64,000 nt of DNA from Elephas maximus indicus (GCF_024166365.1 NC_064822.1:108558823-108622822); one strand, 5' to 3'. Counted from the stretch's first letter, positions 1 through 12,720 are shown. Numbers and translations are program-made. Notes: generated by a model not told the origin, from the sequence alone.

Positions 1-3000
1 AGGTCCCCCCCAAAGACCCAAACTGAATCTAAAGCCTCGGAGCGCTCCTAAGGAAGATGATTCCTCTGCTAGCACCTCCCAGTCCAGTCGAGCGGCATCC
101 ATCTTTGGAGGGGCAAAGCCTGTTGACACAGCTGCTAGAGAACGAGAAGTAGAAGAGCGGCTACAGAAGGAACAGGAGAAATTACAGCGTCAGCTGGATG
201 AGCCAAAACTAGAACGACGGCCTCGAGAGAGGTAAAGTTATTTTCAATTACGGTTTCTCGTCGGTCGGTTCAGTCATTCTTAATGGGAGCAGGACACTGT
301 CAGCATTTGGGAAATTTGTGTTGGTCTTGTTGGGTGCAGATGACAGGCATTTAGTGGGCCGGGAATGGAATGCTAGGCCATCTGCTGTATGTGAGACAGT
401 GTCACACGAGGAAGAGTTGTTCCACGCCTCGTGATTTCCAGACGTCCTACCAGACTAGAAAAAAATAAATAAGCCTGCTACAAATGCAAGTTGCTGCCAC
501 TTTAATACAGGAGTCGGCAGATATGGCCTGTTGCCTGTGTTTGTAAATAATGTTTTGTATTGGATCACAGCCTTGCCCATTGACGTATGTATATCTGTGG
601 CTGCTTTTGCCTTACAACAACAGGGTTGAGTAGTTGGGACAGAGGTTGTCCAGTCTACAAGCCTGAAATACTTAGTTTCTGGCTTTTTAAGAAAAAGTTT
701 GCCATCCACTGCTTCAACTGTAAAAACCACAACCAGCTCCACTGCTGTTGATTCTGACTTATGGCGAGCCCAGGTGTTAGCAGAACTGCTCCATGGGGCT
801 TTCCTGGCTGTGATCTTTACCGAAGCAGATCGTTAGGCCTTTTTTCTGTGATGCAGCTGGGTGGGTTTGAACCACCAGCATTTAGGCTAGCAGCGAATCA
901 CAGACCACTTGTGTCACCCAGGGACTTTACATCCACCACAGGGTTTTTGTTATTAAGAAGAGGTTGATAAAAATTGTATTTACCTTTCAAGTTACTAGGG
1001 GTAGAATAAAGTGTCTTCACTTATTTTATATTAAGTGTGGGTGGAGGCTCTAGGTGGTGCAAACAGTTGATGGACTTGGCTGCTAACCAAAAGATTAGAG
1101 GTTTGAGTCCACCCAAAGAGTTCCAAAAAATAAGGGTTTGAAAATCTTGTGGAGCAAGTTCTACTCTGACATACATGGGGTCTCCATGAGTTCGAATCAA
1201 CTCAGTGGCAACTATTTGTTTGTTGTTGTTGTTGTTTATTTTAATTGTGTATTTGTTGATAGATTATCTGAGTGTTATTTCAGAATAAAGAAGACATTAC
1301 AAAAGTTTATTATAAAAGGTGTATCTAATAGGATAGAGCAGTCACCTATAATAAATTAATGTTCTGAAAAACCGGGCCTAGTTTTGAATGACTTGCCAAA
1401 TTGTATTACCAATAAGGGAGGGCAGTATTGTAGAAGTATTGGACTAAGGGGTATAATCAGAATCATCTGGGGGTTTTCCCGAGAGAAAGGTTATAGTAGT
1501 CATAAAATTACCGTTCTTATAGAGAGCCTAAAACTAAATGCAGTGCTTGAAACTTGATTAGATCTGTTCAGACATAAGTGCACACACATACAGGGTCACT
1601 ATGAGTCAGAATCAACTCAACGGCATTGGGTTTGGTTTTATACACACATACCCATAGATAAAGCAAGTATGATAAAATATTGATAAGTAATGGTTCTTAA
1701 AAGGTCAGCATGCGTCCAAGGTGGCATTCGTTGAACCAGAGATATGTTTCGTTAATCTCTTTGTCACAGACACCCAAGCTGGCGTAGTGAAGAAACTCAG
1801 GAGCGGGAACGGTCAAGGACAGGAAGTGAGTCATCGCAGACTGGGACCTCAGCCACATCTGGCAGAAGTAAGTCAGACCAGGGTGGGTATCATATTATTG
1901 ACATTTTCCATAAGCTATCTGGGGGATATGTGGAGCAAATTATGTAGAGGCTTGGGGTATTAAATTCCGTCAGCTCCACGAACTCTTTATTTGGGTTAAC
2001 ATGGACTGAGTTTCCCATCGCCTGCTCTGAGAAATGGGCACCAGAAGAGACTTAGATGATCTGTTTAATAAATAATCTGCCACTAAAGAGTGTGCTTGAC
2101 TATCAGATTTGCCTCTTCATTTTATGTCTTGACATCTTAGTGTTTTGTTTATCCAGAGCAGTATAGACCTGGAGTCTCAACCTATGATATTCTAGTCTTG
2201 ATTCTTCCTCACTTACTTTACTGATTGGTCACAGGCATTTTCGGTGTTTCGGAAACCTAAACTGGTCAGTTATAATACTTCTTCCCTTATCATGATCCAG
2301 TGTTTTTAAGGTCTCTCCTCTCACCTCTAAATTGGTATGTACTTGAGCATATCAAAACATGGCTCAAGGCTGAAGTAATTTGGAAATTGATCCAAGTGTT
2401 ACAGGAGTTTTCTAGAAATTATTCATACTAGGGTAGCCTCTTCGTAGCAGGATGTAATACCTGCTTTTGTAGAGCTTGCTCTTTAAATGTAGAAAGAATC
2501 TGACAAAACAAGCTCCTAGTTTTAAGACATTTGGTGTCCTCTAAAAAAAAAAATACATGTGTATATTCTTTTTCATAAAAGTATAAATGTGATTGTAAGT
2601 AATCACACCTTGTTTAGTATATTTCACATGTGTGTGTGGTGTTGTGTTTCTCTGAATTGAAATTGAGCAGTGGTTCCTAGAGTTTGGGGTTTCATGATAG
2701 GTCTCCTGCACATACACACATACGCATGCCATTCAGTCTCCAAGTCAGAGCATTTTAATACTGAAAATGTAGAAAGGCTAACATTCTGAAATAAAAGATA
2801 CTCCCTTACACCCAAGAAAGGTAGAACCTTTGAGGTGTATCACAGTCATTATTTTTCTGTGTATCAGTAAAACATTTTTTCTCAAAAATGACATTTGAAA
2901 ACCACTGGCTTGGGGTTAATTCTATTAGGAGCCAAATTAGAGTCTGTTTAAGAATAACAGTGGAAAAAGGTAAACTTGCATGTGCGGACCATTTTCTTCT

Positions 3001-5647
3001 CTGTTGAGATCCTATGAAGATGGCTTGTAAAATAAACTTTTTTTTTTTCCCCTGATAACTTGACCCTCCCACTCTGACTTCAGATGCACGAAGGAGAGAG
3101 AGTGAAAAGTCTCTGGAAAATGAAATATTCAGTAAGGAGGAAGATTGTCACTCTCCAACTTCTAAGCCTCCCAAACCTGATCAACCTCTAAAGGTAATGC
3201 CAGCCCCTCCACCAAAGGAGAATGCTTGGGTGAAGCGAAGCTCTAATCCTCCTGCTCGATCTCAGAGCTCAGACACAGAGCAGCAATCCCCTACAAGGTG
3301 AGTCAGCCTGGAAACGTAGCAGATGATTAGCCAGAATCTTACATGTTGTGGTATCAGATAGAAAATGCCCTATGGGATGTTGACCTTATGTACCATTTAA
3401 TTATAAGTTATGCTATCTTTGTTCCTTTAGTTCAGAGTCAGTCAAGTGCTGGAACCGGCTCATGAAAGCCATTGTTCAGTTTTTGGGAGTTTTGATAGAT
3501 GGTTAACATCACTTAGTAGCTTGAAATCAGCCATGGTAGGAGTATTTATACGACAGAAATCTGCAACTGCTATAAACTAAAGCAAATTCCGTTTCCCCCA
3601 CTGCCTCATACCTGGCAGTATGGCCTTGAGTCACTTCATATGTCTGAGTTTTAGGAATTCTCATTTGTAAAATAGAGAAGAATAATACCAGCCTTGCATG
3701 TGACAACATTTACTGAGTGTTCAAATTACTGCTTTTATTGTCTAAAGTTTTAGTGTTCAAAAAAAGTATATGTATTCTGGGGTCTCTGTAAAGCTTACTG
3801 CACTTGGAGAGTGGTTGTTCCTTATCTCTTCCTTCTGTGAGAGAACTGATGTGTAGGATTACATGTGTTTTCCTTCTAGTGTTGGGGGGAAAGTAGCTGC
3901 AGCTCAACCATCTGAAGAAGGACCATCAAGGAAAGGTGAGACAATACAGAGGGAAATGAGTATTTCACCTAGAATGTGATGTCGCCTGAATAAAATGGCT
4001 ACAGAGGAGTTAAGAAATTTTGAATTTCAGTGTATTTTGAACCTGTTTTTGTGTTAAAGGTTCTTTGGTTGTCTACCTTTCCCTGCCAGTAGAGGGCGGG
4101 AGTGGTCTCTTTGGAGAAAGCAGGGAGCCCTGCCCTTTCCTGCTAGAGCATTTCTTTAAAAGGGAAAGAAAAAAAAAAAAAAGAAACAAACAAAAGGGAA
4201 GGAAATTAACATGCTTAGTCCAGATTAGAAATGTCACCTCTAGCAAGTCCAAGGTCACTGCAGAGCATCGTAGTTCTTATTTCCAGCTTGCTTTTCACGA
4301 TGGTATAACAGTGCAGTGGAACTTTTTAGTGAGGTCCTGTTTGGTTGTTTGTGCGTGTGACACAGAGGACATGGGAAGAAAGCCTTAGGAAGGAAGTCTG
4401 GGTTTGGGTGAGGCTGAATTTCCTTCACTACATAGGGACACACATTTCTTCAGCTTAAGGGAAACCTAGGAGAAGGGAGAGTATGTCTTCTACCTGCCCT
4501 CAATTTATGTTTTCTCTCTCAAGCAGATGAAAATAAAGTAGATGGGTTAAGTGTCCCAAAAGGCCAAAGTGGGAACTCCAGCCGTGGTCCAGGAGATGGA
4601 GGGAACAGAGACCACTGGAAGGAGTCTGATAGGTATGTTCTCTTTCTTGTCATTCGTGAATCTTTCATCCCGTGCTAGATACAAGTGTCTTTGTAATTAA
4701 GAAGTTCTTGGTTCTCTAATTAACTGCCAGATCTCTCACTGTGGACAAACTAAAGTCAGCCAATAAAGATAGGTACAATTCTGAGAATCTAGAAATAGTA
4801 AAATGTCCAGATAGCAAGGACTGGTGATTGGAGGTATCTGTTCAGTGCCTCAGAGTTGCGGGGTCAGGGGGGTCCTCTCCTAAAGATGGGGTTTTGTGCT
4901 TAATCTCTGCAGGAAAGATGGCAAAAAGGATCAAGACTCTAGATCTGCACCTGAGCCAAAGAAACCTGAAGAAAATCCAGCCTCTGTACGTGTTAAAGGC
5001 TTCAATTTCTCTCAGGTCACACTTATTCTGAAATGCCACTTTTAAAGGATCTTGATATTTTCACTTTTGCCATTGGACTCCTTAACATTTGGGACTACAA
5101 GTAGAGTGGTTGGAAATGAGACTTTGGTGTTTGTTTGAAATAGTACATGAAGCCACATACCTGATTTTAGGCATTTCGTATCTCGGCCACTGGGAGCTGT
5201 CAAATGAGGAATTGCTGTTCTTCTAGAGCAGATGGGCTCCTTGATGTCTTTACTCTGACTCCTTCCAAACAGCCATGCCTGTTGCTGTTTCTTTGACCCC
5301 TTTTATAGGTCAGAAAACTCTAGAATGAATGGTCTTGGGTGGCGACTGATGGTAGATAAATTGGTTTTCCCCTTTTGTACCTTTGACTGCACTCGCTCCT
5401 TCACGGAATGAAGGTAAAAGATGCTGTGTGACTACAGTTATGCCAATGAGCAAGTGGCTGTAATCTGGGCATTCATTCTCCTTTTGCCAAAGTATCTGTG
5501 TTCTTTTTCTTGAGTTTTGATGTGGGAGTTCAAGGCCTTTGTTATTTTCACTCTAATCTGTTACAGAAATTCAGTTCTGCAAGCAAGTATGCTGCTCTCT
5601 CAGTTGATGGTGAAGATGAAAACGAGGGAGAAGATTACGCCGAATAG
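1..5647 (+). CDS. EIF4B: Eukaryotic translation initiation factor 4B, C-terminal part (last seven coding exons)
   Basis: eIF4B stimulates the eIF4A RNA helicase and helps recruit mRNA to the 40S ribosome in the cytoplasm. Coding exons read here are 1-231 (left edge cut by the window), 1770-1867, 3084-3297, 3880-3935, 4527-4632, 4913-4985 and 5567-5647, all with GT-AG introns and consistent phases. The translation starts at the end of the DRYG-rich region (RPKLNLKPRSAPKEDD) and ends with the acidic tail NEGEDYAE and TAG. The RNA-binding, arginine-rich segment spans the first two exons. It keeps two kinase-type sites: RERHPS, split across the first intron (human Ser406), and RSRTGS (human Ser422, an S6K/RSK target). 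The RRM and most of the DRYG region lie upstream of the window. I recognised the gene by near-identity to the recalled human protein. Confidence 0.97.
738..928 (-). repeat. AfroSINE, older long-type copy
   Basis: A reverse-oriented tRNA-derived SINE in an EIF4B intron. The 3' part reads TGTTGATTCTGACTTATGGCGA and the tRNA-like 5' part reads GTTTGAACCACCAGCATTTAGGC. It is diverged and carries the longer middle segment also seen at 8634-8811. Confidence 0.8.
1043..1239 (+). repeat. AfroSINE, diverged
   Basis: A forward SINE: GGCTCTAGGTGGTGCAAACA at the 5' end, then GGCTGCTAACCAAAAGATTA and ATGAGTTCGAATCAACTCAG. It ends in a TTTG/TTG-rich tail. It lies in the EIF4B intron between coding exons 1-231 and 1770-1867. 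Confidence 0.8.
1591..1640 (+). repeat. AfroSINE 3' fragment
   Basis: Only the 3' end of the SINE is present (GGGTCACTATGAGTCAGAAT followed by CAACTCAACGGCATTGGG), so the copy is 5'-truncated. Confidence 0.75.
5154..5360 (+). repeat. Local duplication, copy 1 (EIF4B last intron)
   Basis: About 207 bp beginning CACATACCTGATTTTAGGCA match 6593-6800 at roughly 80 percent identity by eye, in the same orientation, 1.44 kb apart. The two copies bracket the last coding exon of EIF4B. It may be a small local duplication or two members of an old interspersed repeat. Confidence 0.8.
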
Positions 5648-6106
5648 ACCTCTATGTCCTGTGCTTTCTCCTAGTCTCTCTCCACCCTGGAACATTCAAG
5701 AGCAAATCAAACCTCTGTCCAGACACGACAAAATAAAACTCACCATCTCCTGGAGACCTTTCTTAACTTTTTTTTTTTTTTTTAATGAAATTCTTTTGCA
5801 TGCTGCTGCAGCCTTTAAAGTATTGAACTAACTGGAGAATCACCAATGTCGCCAGAGAGAAAAAGACGCAGCTTCCAGAGGAAAAGCTGTGCATTTTATG
5901 ACACCATGCAGTTGTCTGTGTGATTAGTGTCTAGAGGCCTCCATTTAGCAGAAGTGGTAATGACAGTGATTCAGTGTCTGGAAGCTGGCTGGGCAGTACC
6001 CAAACCCAGTGCCGTGGTAGGGCAGGTATAAGGGAGAGCGCGAGAGTTCTACCTTTTAATTCTTATTATTCTATTGTGGCATATATGAATTCTGAAACAT
6101 TATCTC

Positions 6107-6112
6107 AATAAA
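6107..6112 (+). terminator. EIF4B: Candidate proximal EIF4B polyadenylation signal
   Basis: Canonical AATAAA lies 460 bp after the stop codon. Use of this site would give a short 3'UTR. Only the hexamer supports it. Confidence 0.45.
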
Positions 6113-6592
6113 TTGTCCATCCTTGGAAGGTAGGTTAAATAGTCTCTGAGGTTGTTTTAGTCTCTGGGAGGCTGCTAGTCCCTGGGGCCAGCCTAGGGGG
6201 AATTCTTCCATTTTTACCCCCCAGGGGGGTAGTAGGGAGTGAGTCTACAGGCCTTTGTGAAAGAATAGGACTGCTTGGTGACCAAAAATATGGGAAAATC
6301 AAGAAGCTTTGGCAAGTATTTCTTTTGCACCAGGTAATAGGGAAATGGTATGACCTCCGATAAATACATGAATGGTTTTTTTTCCTGGAGTAGGAAGCAC
6401 TTAGGTGTTGTGGGAATTCCTGGGTCATATGTGTCCTGGTTTTGCCCTTTCTAAACACTCTTTTCTGAAACTTCAAGTATATCCACGTTCTGTCAGCCTT
6501 GAAGCTTATAAAGGTCTAGACTTGTCATTATCTTAGTGTTCCTTACACTGTTCTTTATTGTTACATCCCAGAAAATCAGCTTCTATGTAAGT

Positions 6593-6800
6593 CACATACC
6601 TGATTTTAGGCATTTTGTATCTCAGCCTCTGGAAGCTGTCAGGTGAGGAATCACTGTTTTTCTCAAGCGAATGGGCTCCTTGATGTCTTTATTCTCTCAC
6701 TCCTTCTCATCAGCCGGGCCTGCTCCTGTTACTTTGACCCCTTTTACAGATCAGAAAACTCAGAATTAATGGTCTTTGGTGGTGAATGAGAGTAGATAAA
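6593..6800 (+). repeat. Local duplication, copy 2 (EIF4B 3'UTR)
   Basis: This is the partner of 5154-5360. Both copies start with CACATACCTGATTTTAGGCA and end with GTAGATAAA. This copy lies in the 3'UTR if the distal polyadenylation site is used. Confidence 0.8.
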
Positions 6801-7597
6801 TAGGGACAGTTAAATTGAGAGCCTTAACAACCTTGATTTTTTTTTTTTTTAACACATTTCCTTCTCTCCACTGATAATCCCACACGAGTGTTTTATAATG
6901 TGGCCTAGACGTGTGTGTGTGTGTGCGTGTGCATGTATGCCTGCGTGTTTAGCTTCACTTGAGAGAATAAATGACAGAACTGTAACAAGGTCCTGGTTTC
7001 TCTTACAACACAGTAGCTTAACTTGCCTGCTTTTATATGCGCCTTTGTACGGGTCACCTTGGTAGATGGTGTCCTTCCAGTGGTACCTGCAGAGAAATGA
7101 CACCTTGGTCTCTTGTTTGCAAGCCCTTCTGCCATCGGGCCCTAGGTTGGCCACGCAGGGGTGTTGGTTGGTTCGCCGTGGCACTAAGCATAATGAATCA
7201 TCTACCCAGTGGGCAGGAAAGCTCTACCAAGTAAATTAACTTTAAGTAATGAGCATGGATTGGTCAGAAACTAGGAAATGGGCTTTTAGAGAGAGAGACA
7301 CAAGGTTGAAATTTTTTATTTTTAAAACCATTTGCTGTAGATAATGAGAAGTAGGGTTTACCCTCTTCATGCCTACTCTCCTTCCAAATAGTTGTGTCCA
7401 AAAGAGCTGTTCTTTCCCGTTCCCTTGCTCTGCCCTCCTGTTAAAGCAGAAACTGATTGATTTATGTCCAGCTCCTGAATACATGTAAAATTTGTACAAA
7501 AATATCTTCTATGAAAATGATTTGTAATCTGTAGACTTAATACCTGGGAGATGTAAAATCCCCATCCTTTGGGTTGTGGGTTTTTTTGTTTTCTCCA

Positions 7598-7603
7598 AAT
7601 AAA
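7598..7603 (+). terminator. EIF4B: Candidate distal EIF4B polyadenylation signal
   Basis: Canonical AATAAA sits about 1.95 kb after the stop, close to the 3'UTR length I recall for human EIF4B. No other strong hexamer follows nearby. Confidence 0.55.
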
Positions 7604-8633
7604 TCTGATCTTTAAAGTTCATTTTAATGCAGAAATTCTTTGACATATGCTCCCCACTCCCACTGCTTTTTACTGAACTCACATTGACACCCCAGCCTGC
7701 TCCATCCCCACCATCTCTAAAGTTCTCCTTCAGCACTAGATCTGTTTTGTGCAAAACCAGAGGGTAGATTTACAAGAGAAATCTATTTTGATGCTTACTG
7801 AAGCCCTAAGACAACTCTCACACCAGCTCCCCTCCAGGTTAACCTTTACTGTATCAGCTGAGCTTGCCTGTAGTATACCTTTCAGGCATGAGATGTCCCG
7901 AGGGTAAATCTTCACATGCATGGGTCAGTTCCTCTGCAAACGCTTGCCCTTACTTCAGTCCAGAGGTGTTACTTTGCTGGGTTACCCCGCTCTGGTGGGA
8001 TGAAGTTCTGGGTGACAGGCTGGCCTGGGCTACCACAACTGAGGCCGCTTGAGATCATCCCTCAGACCTAGCAGGAATTTTCCAAACAGAAGAACAGACT
8101 GGTCATTGTTGCAAAGTAGAAAAGGAGTTAGGACAGTGGCAGAGAGTCCTTAAGGTCACGAGGGGTGGAGCATAGAAGACCCAGGAAGCTTCAGTCAATT
8201 TGGGGGACTTGGAGCCAAGGGATGTGAAGAAGGGGCACACAGTTAAACTGCCTCACAGGGCCAGCTGGAGCAGCTGCTCTTCATGCGCTGATCTTGGTTC
8301 TCCAAAGTCAGCAAGTTGAGGGATAAGGCTCAGTGTGCTGTGATGATACAGAAGCCATTCAGTGTGGGTGTAGGTAGGGAGGAAAAGGTGCCCCTGCTCA
8401 GGCTGCCTGTGGTGCCTATAAAACAGTGCTTGTTTGCCCAGCTGCGGCACAGGAAGTGGCCTTGGTCACCTTCATTCTCCAAGCCTCCAGTTTAAGTCCC
8501 TCCCCTCCTGTGAAATAGTGAGGTCTGGGTAAATAATGATGAAAAGGCAGACAAAAGCAGAAAGGCTGACTTAAAGAGGCTTATGTGGGTTGTGCACAGA
8601 AAAGGTACGGAACGAGGCACTCCAGAACTAGGA

Positions 8634-8811
8634 CCACCAGTTGCCGTTGAGTCAATTCATGGCAGCCCGTATGGTTCAGGGTAGAGCTTTGCTCCATGGT
8701 TTTGATGGCTGTGATCCTTCTGAAGCAGACCATCAGGCCTTCCGAGGTGCCTCTGGGTGGGTGTAAACCACAAGCCTTTCAGGTAACCATTTGTGCTACC
8801 CAGGGACTCCT
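8634..8811 (-). repeat. AfroSINE, older long-type copy
   Basis: A reverse SINE: GTTGCCGTTGAGTCAATTCA at the left, AGGTGCCTCTGGGTGGGTGT in the middle and GTGCTACCCAGGGACTCCT at the right. It shares the longer internal segment of the 738-928 copy. Confidence 0.8.
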
Positions 8812-10520
8812 AAGTTCCAGGAAAAGCTATAGGCTTTGCTGTGCCCCACATCCTCAGTTATATCAGGGTGTGTGGGTCCTCTTAGAAGCCCAGCAGCAGA
8901 AATGGATCCCAGGACTGGCCAGCTTGCACTCTCAGTTTACTGTAAATCATGAGCAAACAGGAAGGTGGGTGAAGGGTATATGGGTGCAGCATCTCAGCTG
9001 TAGGCTGGGCGAGTTCCCTGTGTATTCCAGTCCCCTAAACAATCCAACGCTAACAACTGTGTTCTGCGTTACAAGGCAATGAGGGTCTGGGTGAGTGCTG
9101 AGGGCGTCGCCTCAAGTGCTACTCAGGCTCACAGCATCTGGTTTCTCAGGAAATGGAAGAGCTGCACTGCTGCTCCTGGGAAGCTGTATTTGTCACATAT
9201 CCTTGTTTCTCAGCAACCACTGTAGCCCCTAGGGCCACAAGTGAAGAAGGGGGAACTTGCCTTTCATCACCCACCCCACTCCTCAAAAAGGAGTTTGGAA
9301 GGGTCGGGCTGTGCTGCTCCCCGCCCAGCTGCAGCAACCTCCCGGTTGGACAATACACCCTCTGTCCTCAGGGCCAGGAGATCCGCCTCTGGAGTCAGTT
9401 CATCCCCTTCCCCCGCTCTTCCTGGTTTCCAGCGCCTAAATCCTCCACCGAAGTTCCCCTGACCCAGTGCTTTTCCAGCCAGGACACCCCCACACCCTCA
9501 ATGTCCCTCTTCTGTAGCACCCCTACCACTGCAAGGATCTGAGCACACGCAGTCACAGGCATGGGATCACCCCAGACTATGGAAGAAGGGGTTCAGCCTT
9601 TGGTGCCAAGATGGGCTGCCTTCTGCATAGTCAAGGTAAGAAAACCTACATGGAGGGAGGGTCAGAGGGTATCCCTAAAATTGTTTCACCCTCATTAACA
9701 TTCTCCTGGCTTTCCCTTTCCTCTCCCCCTCCCTTCTGAAGTTCCCACTGTTCTGAGCTGCTAATCAGAGTGCCTGGCTGGGCTTCATTTACCACCCATT
9801 TTTATTTCACTCCCACCAAGCCACCTTCTATAAGATTTTTCACTCCCAACCTTCTCATCAGCTTCTTTCCTGCAGCCTCCTTCCCCCAACCCTTAGTCTC
9901 CATGTTGAGAGTAGGATTCAAGTTTGAGTTGGGAGTTCAGCTACCTGTCTTGTGGCCCTCCCCCAACTTCTCAGGACCTCAGAAGTTCCTCTTGTGGGCC
10001 CATCAGTCAAGGCAGCAATACCGGCATGTGTGAGGTCCTAGCTCTACCCACCTCTCTGGGATCCAATCCTCTTCTCCGAGTCCCAATCTCTCCCTCAATA
10101 CCCACATGAAATGCATCCTAGTCTCCAGCCAAAGACCCTAATGAACATTGGGAAGGGCAAGATGTTAAGAGCCAGCTGTAGGCTCCAAAGACATAAGGAA
10201 ATCATATCATCTGTATCTTGCTTATGTAATCAAATCTTGGCAAAATACACAGCATGACCTTCAGTCCTGCCCTTTCCCCAGTAGCCTCCAATCTCTGCCA
10301 CTCTTCTCTGTCTTAACTCTGCCTCTCGCCTCCTCCCTGTGTCTCTACCCCTTCCCTCCAAGACCCCACCACATCACCACCCCTAGCCCCCAGCCCTTCC
10401 TCCAGACCCTGGTGACTCTCACTGATCTAACCTCTGAAACTGCTTACTGGACACCAACTCAGCCAAGAGTGGTAAAATAAAAGCTTCCCAGTCCCAGCCA
10501 TACCAACCCCACCCCACCCA

Positions 10521-10670
10521 AAAAAAAACACTGCTGTCAAGTCGATTCTGACTCATAGCGACCCTACAGGACAAAGTAGAACTGTCCCGTAGGGTTTCCA
10601 AGGAGTGGCTGGTGGATTCACACTGCTGACTTTTTGGTTAACAGCTGAGCCACTCCACCACCAGGGCTCC
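10521..10670 (-). repeat. AfroSINE with target-site duplication
   Basis: A reverse full-length copy with an A-rich left edge, GTCAAGTCGATTCTGACTCA, and a right edge of CCACCAGGGCTCC. An imperfect 19-bp direct repeat flanks it (TCCCAGCCATACCAACCCC at 10492-10510 and its near-copy at 10672-10690), as expected for LINE-driven insertion. Confidence 0.88.
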
Positions 10671-11989
10671 ATCCCAGCCACACCAGCCCCCGCCAAAGGC
10701 TGGTTTCAGAGGGACCCACATTGTCACCATGCTCTGCTTCAGTCTCCTCCCTGCCGCCAACTTGGACTCAGGTGCTCCACCCCCTTCTAATAGGAACCAT
10801 ATTTCCCAGCCTCTGCCAGAGGCAAGATGAGGACAGAAAGAGACCCAGCTGAAAGATGGGACAGGGAGGGAAAGAGGGTCTTAGCGCTGGGGGCACTGGC
10901 TGCTTTGAGCAGGCACTGGGCATTGAGCCCTGGGCACTGAATTCTCAGAATCCAGAATCCACCTTCCCCCCTCCCTGAGCCCCCCCTTACCAGTTTTCAT
11001 CATGGAAATTCTAGTGGGGAGGGTGAGGGAGAGAGGAAGTTTCAGGAAGTGCTCACTGTTAAAGAACGTTAGGGAATCTGGGCATGGCAGTAGGCTCAGA
11101 GCTTTTAGGAAGACATCCCCTCTTTCATCCCTCCCCTCCCACTTCCCCTCCAGGGTGGCACAATTCAAACCACCCTCAGCACCCATTTAGCTCCATTTCA
11201 GGAAGCTCCTATTCAATACTAGATCCAGAAACTGCAAAAGAAGGGAATGAGGTTAGATTATAGAAGGAACTTTAATCATCATTGGGGAAGCCTGGGACTT
11301 GAGTTAAATATAAGCAAGACTTTCTTGAACAGATGTCTCCTAAGGAGTGGGAATGACCATCCAGCTCCGAAGTAGGGCAATGGTTGGGATGACTGGAGCT
11401 GCATGTGGGGAGGCACTGGTTGAGCACAATATGGGGTCCTCTGGTGTGAGTCCTTTTGCAGGCATAGGTGACATCAAAGTCTCCCGTGAGGCAGAGGACC
11501 AGGAAAGGGTGTCAGGCAACTTGGCACACAAGTAACACCAGGTGTCTTCACCTGATTCTGGCGCCCCGTGGGCAGATGGGCCTGGCCTCACCAGGCCAGG
11601 CCGCGGGTGGGTCCCGGCTGGGGCTTTGGGGTCAAGCCCAGTGCCAAACAAGCTCCTGTGAAGGGGGCAGGCTGCGAGAGACCGGGCAGTTCTCGGCACT
11701 TTTGATTCTACTCCCTACGGGGCCAATGTCCACCTTTCCTTCGGCGTCTGTCTGGCTCGGGTGTTTCTTTTTGCCTGTGTCCCTCCAGGTCAGCCTCTCC
11801 TCGACTGTCTGTTGCCATCTCTGGGTTTCTCCCTGTCTCTGAAATTTTCCTGTCCCTGTGTTCTCCATGCCTTTCTCAAAATCTTTTTCCCGATCTCTTA
11901 GTCTCTTCCTGTCAGAGTCTCTCCCTGACTCTTCCTCTGACCGTCTCTGCGTTCCTCTTGCTTCTTGTCTCTTTGTGAGTCTGCGTTCG

Positions 11990-12720
11990 CGGGAGAAGGT
12001 GGAGAGAAGACGGAGAAAGGAGAGAGGCCGAGGGGGCGGGGAGCGGGCGGAACGTGGGGATTGGAGCCGGGGCGAAGGAGGGAGGGAGGAAAGGGGCGAG
12101 GGAGAGGGCGGCCGTGGCCGCGGGGAGCGGCGGGGTGGGAGGGAGCCCGGCCGGCCGAGCGCGGCGCGCCCGCTCCCCTCCTCCTGCTGGTCCCGCTCGG
12201 CAAGGGCCCCGGCGGGATGGGCTGGCCCGGGGGCAACCCCTGCTGCTGCCCCGCCCCGGTGCGCCCCCGCCCCGCCGGGCGCCCCCCGCAGGTGAGTGGC
12301 CGAGCCGCGCTAGGCCGGAGGGCGGTGGCCTCTGCGTCACGGCTGAGCGGGCAGTGCCGGGGGCGGGCGCCAGGGGGCGCGCGGAGTGGGGTGGGCTCCC
12401 CATGTTTGGGGGTCCGGGCGGGCCTTGGTGACCCGGGGGTAGTTAGAGGCCAGGAAGGTGACCAGGGTGCAGGACACGGCCCGCGGTCGCACTCTGTCCG
12501 AGCCGTCGGGCCGTCAAGCCTTCTCGTCCCGGGAGCACACACTGCCCGGGCCGGCGCAGCATTCTCCCGCCACCATTCGTGCGCGCGCGCCCTCCTCACG
12601 AGGCGCGGCTTCTCCAGCGCGCTGGCGCATGTTGCCTCTACACTCACAGGCCCGGAACATGGGCTCGAGCTGGAAGCAGCAGTCGGGCCGGGGCCTAGGA
12701 GAGAGTGTATGAGTCTTTTC
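11990..12720. promoter_or_regulatory. TNS2: CpG island, TNS2 upstream promoter
   Basis: A very GC-rich, CpG-dense stretch begins in G/A-rich sequence, surrounds the TNS2 coding first exon at 12217-12291 and fades by about 12.7 kb. No TATA box is evident. Sp1-type GGGGCGGGG boxes occur near 12030. It is typical of a CpG-island promoter; the transcription start is not determined. Confidence 0.7.
12217..12291 (+). CDS. TNS2: TNS2 alternative first coding exon (1a)
   Basis: An ATG in the CpG island opens 25 codons (MGWPGGNPCCCPAPVRPRPA, then GRPPQ) and ends exactly at CAG|GTGAGT in phase 0. That matches the phase needed to join the shared exon at 16896. The peptide is proline-rich with a run of three cysteines, unlike the basic peptide made by exon 1b. 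The ATG context GGCGGGATGG has G at -3 and +4. I believe a similar isoform exists in other mammals but cannot confirm it. Phase compatibility and CpG location are the support. Confidence 0.7.

Larger units (their letters stand above)
5648..7620 (+). other. EIF4B: EIF4B 3' untranslated region
   Basis: This is sequence after the EIF4B stop with no further coding exon. AATAAA hexamers occur at 5732-5737, 6107-6112, 6966-6971 and 7598-7603. The human 3'UTR is, from memory, roughly 1.8-2 kb, which favours the signal at 7598 as the main distal end. The shorter ends are plausible alternatives. The region includes a T-rich run at 5768-5783, a GT repeat near 6910 and one copy of a local duplication at 6593-6800. 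The exact end is inferred. Confidence 0.6.
7621..11990. other. Intergenic region EIF4B to TNS2
   Basis: No exon with splice sites and recognisable protein similarity was found here. It is C-rich and T-rich on the plus strand from 9.3 to 10.4 kb and contains two AfroSINEs. From 11.7 kb it becomes pyrimidine-rich (many CTCT runs) and grades into the TNS2 CpG island. Open frames up to about 130 codons look like chance frames in GC-rich DNA. Confidence 0.6.

Noticed and set aside
11898-12647. A 249-codon open frame on the minus strand in the TNS2 CpG island
   Set aside because: It is rich in Pro, Arg, Ala and Gly as expected from GC-rich DNA without stops, has no recognisable domain and overlaps the TNS2 first exon.
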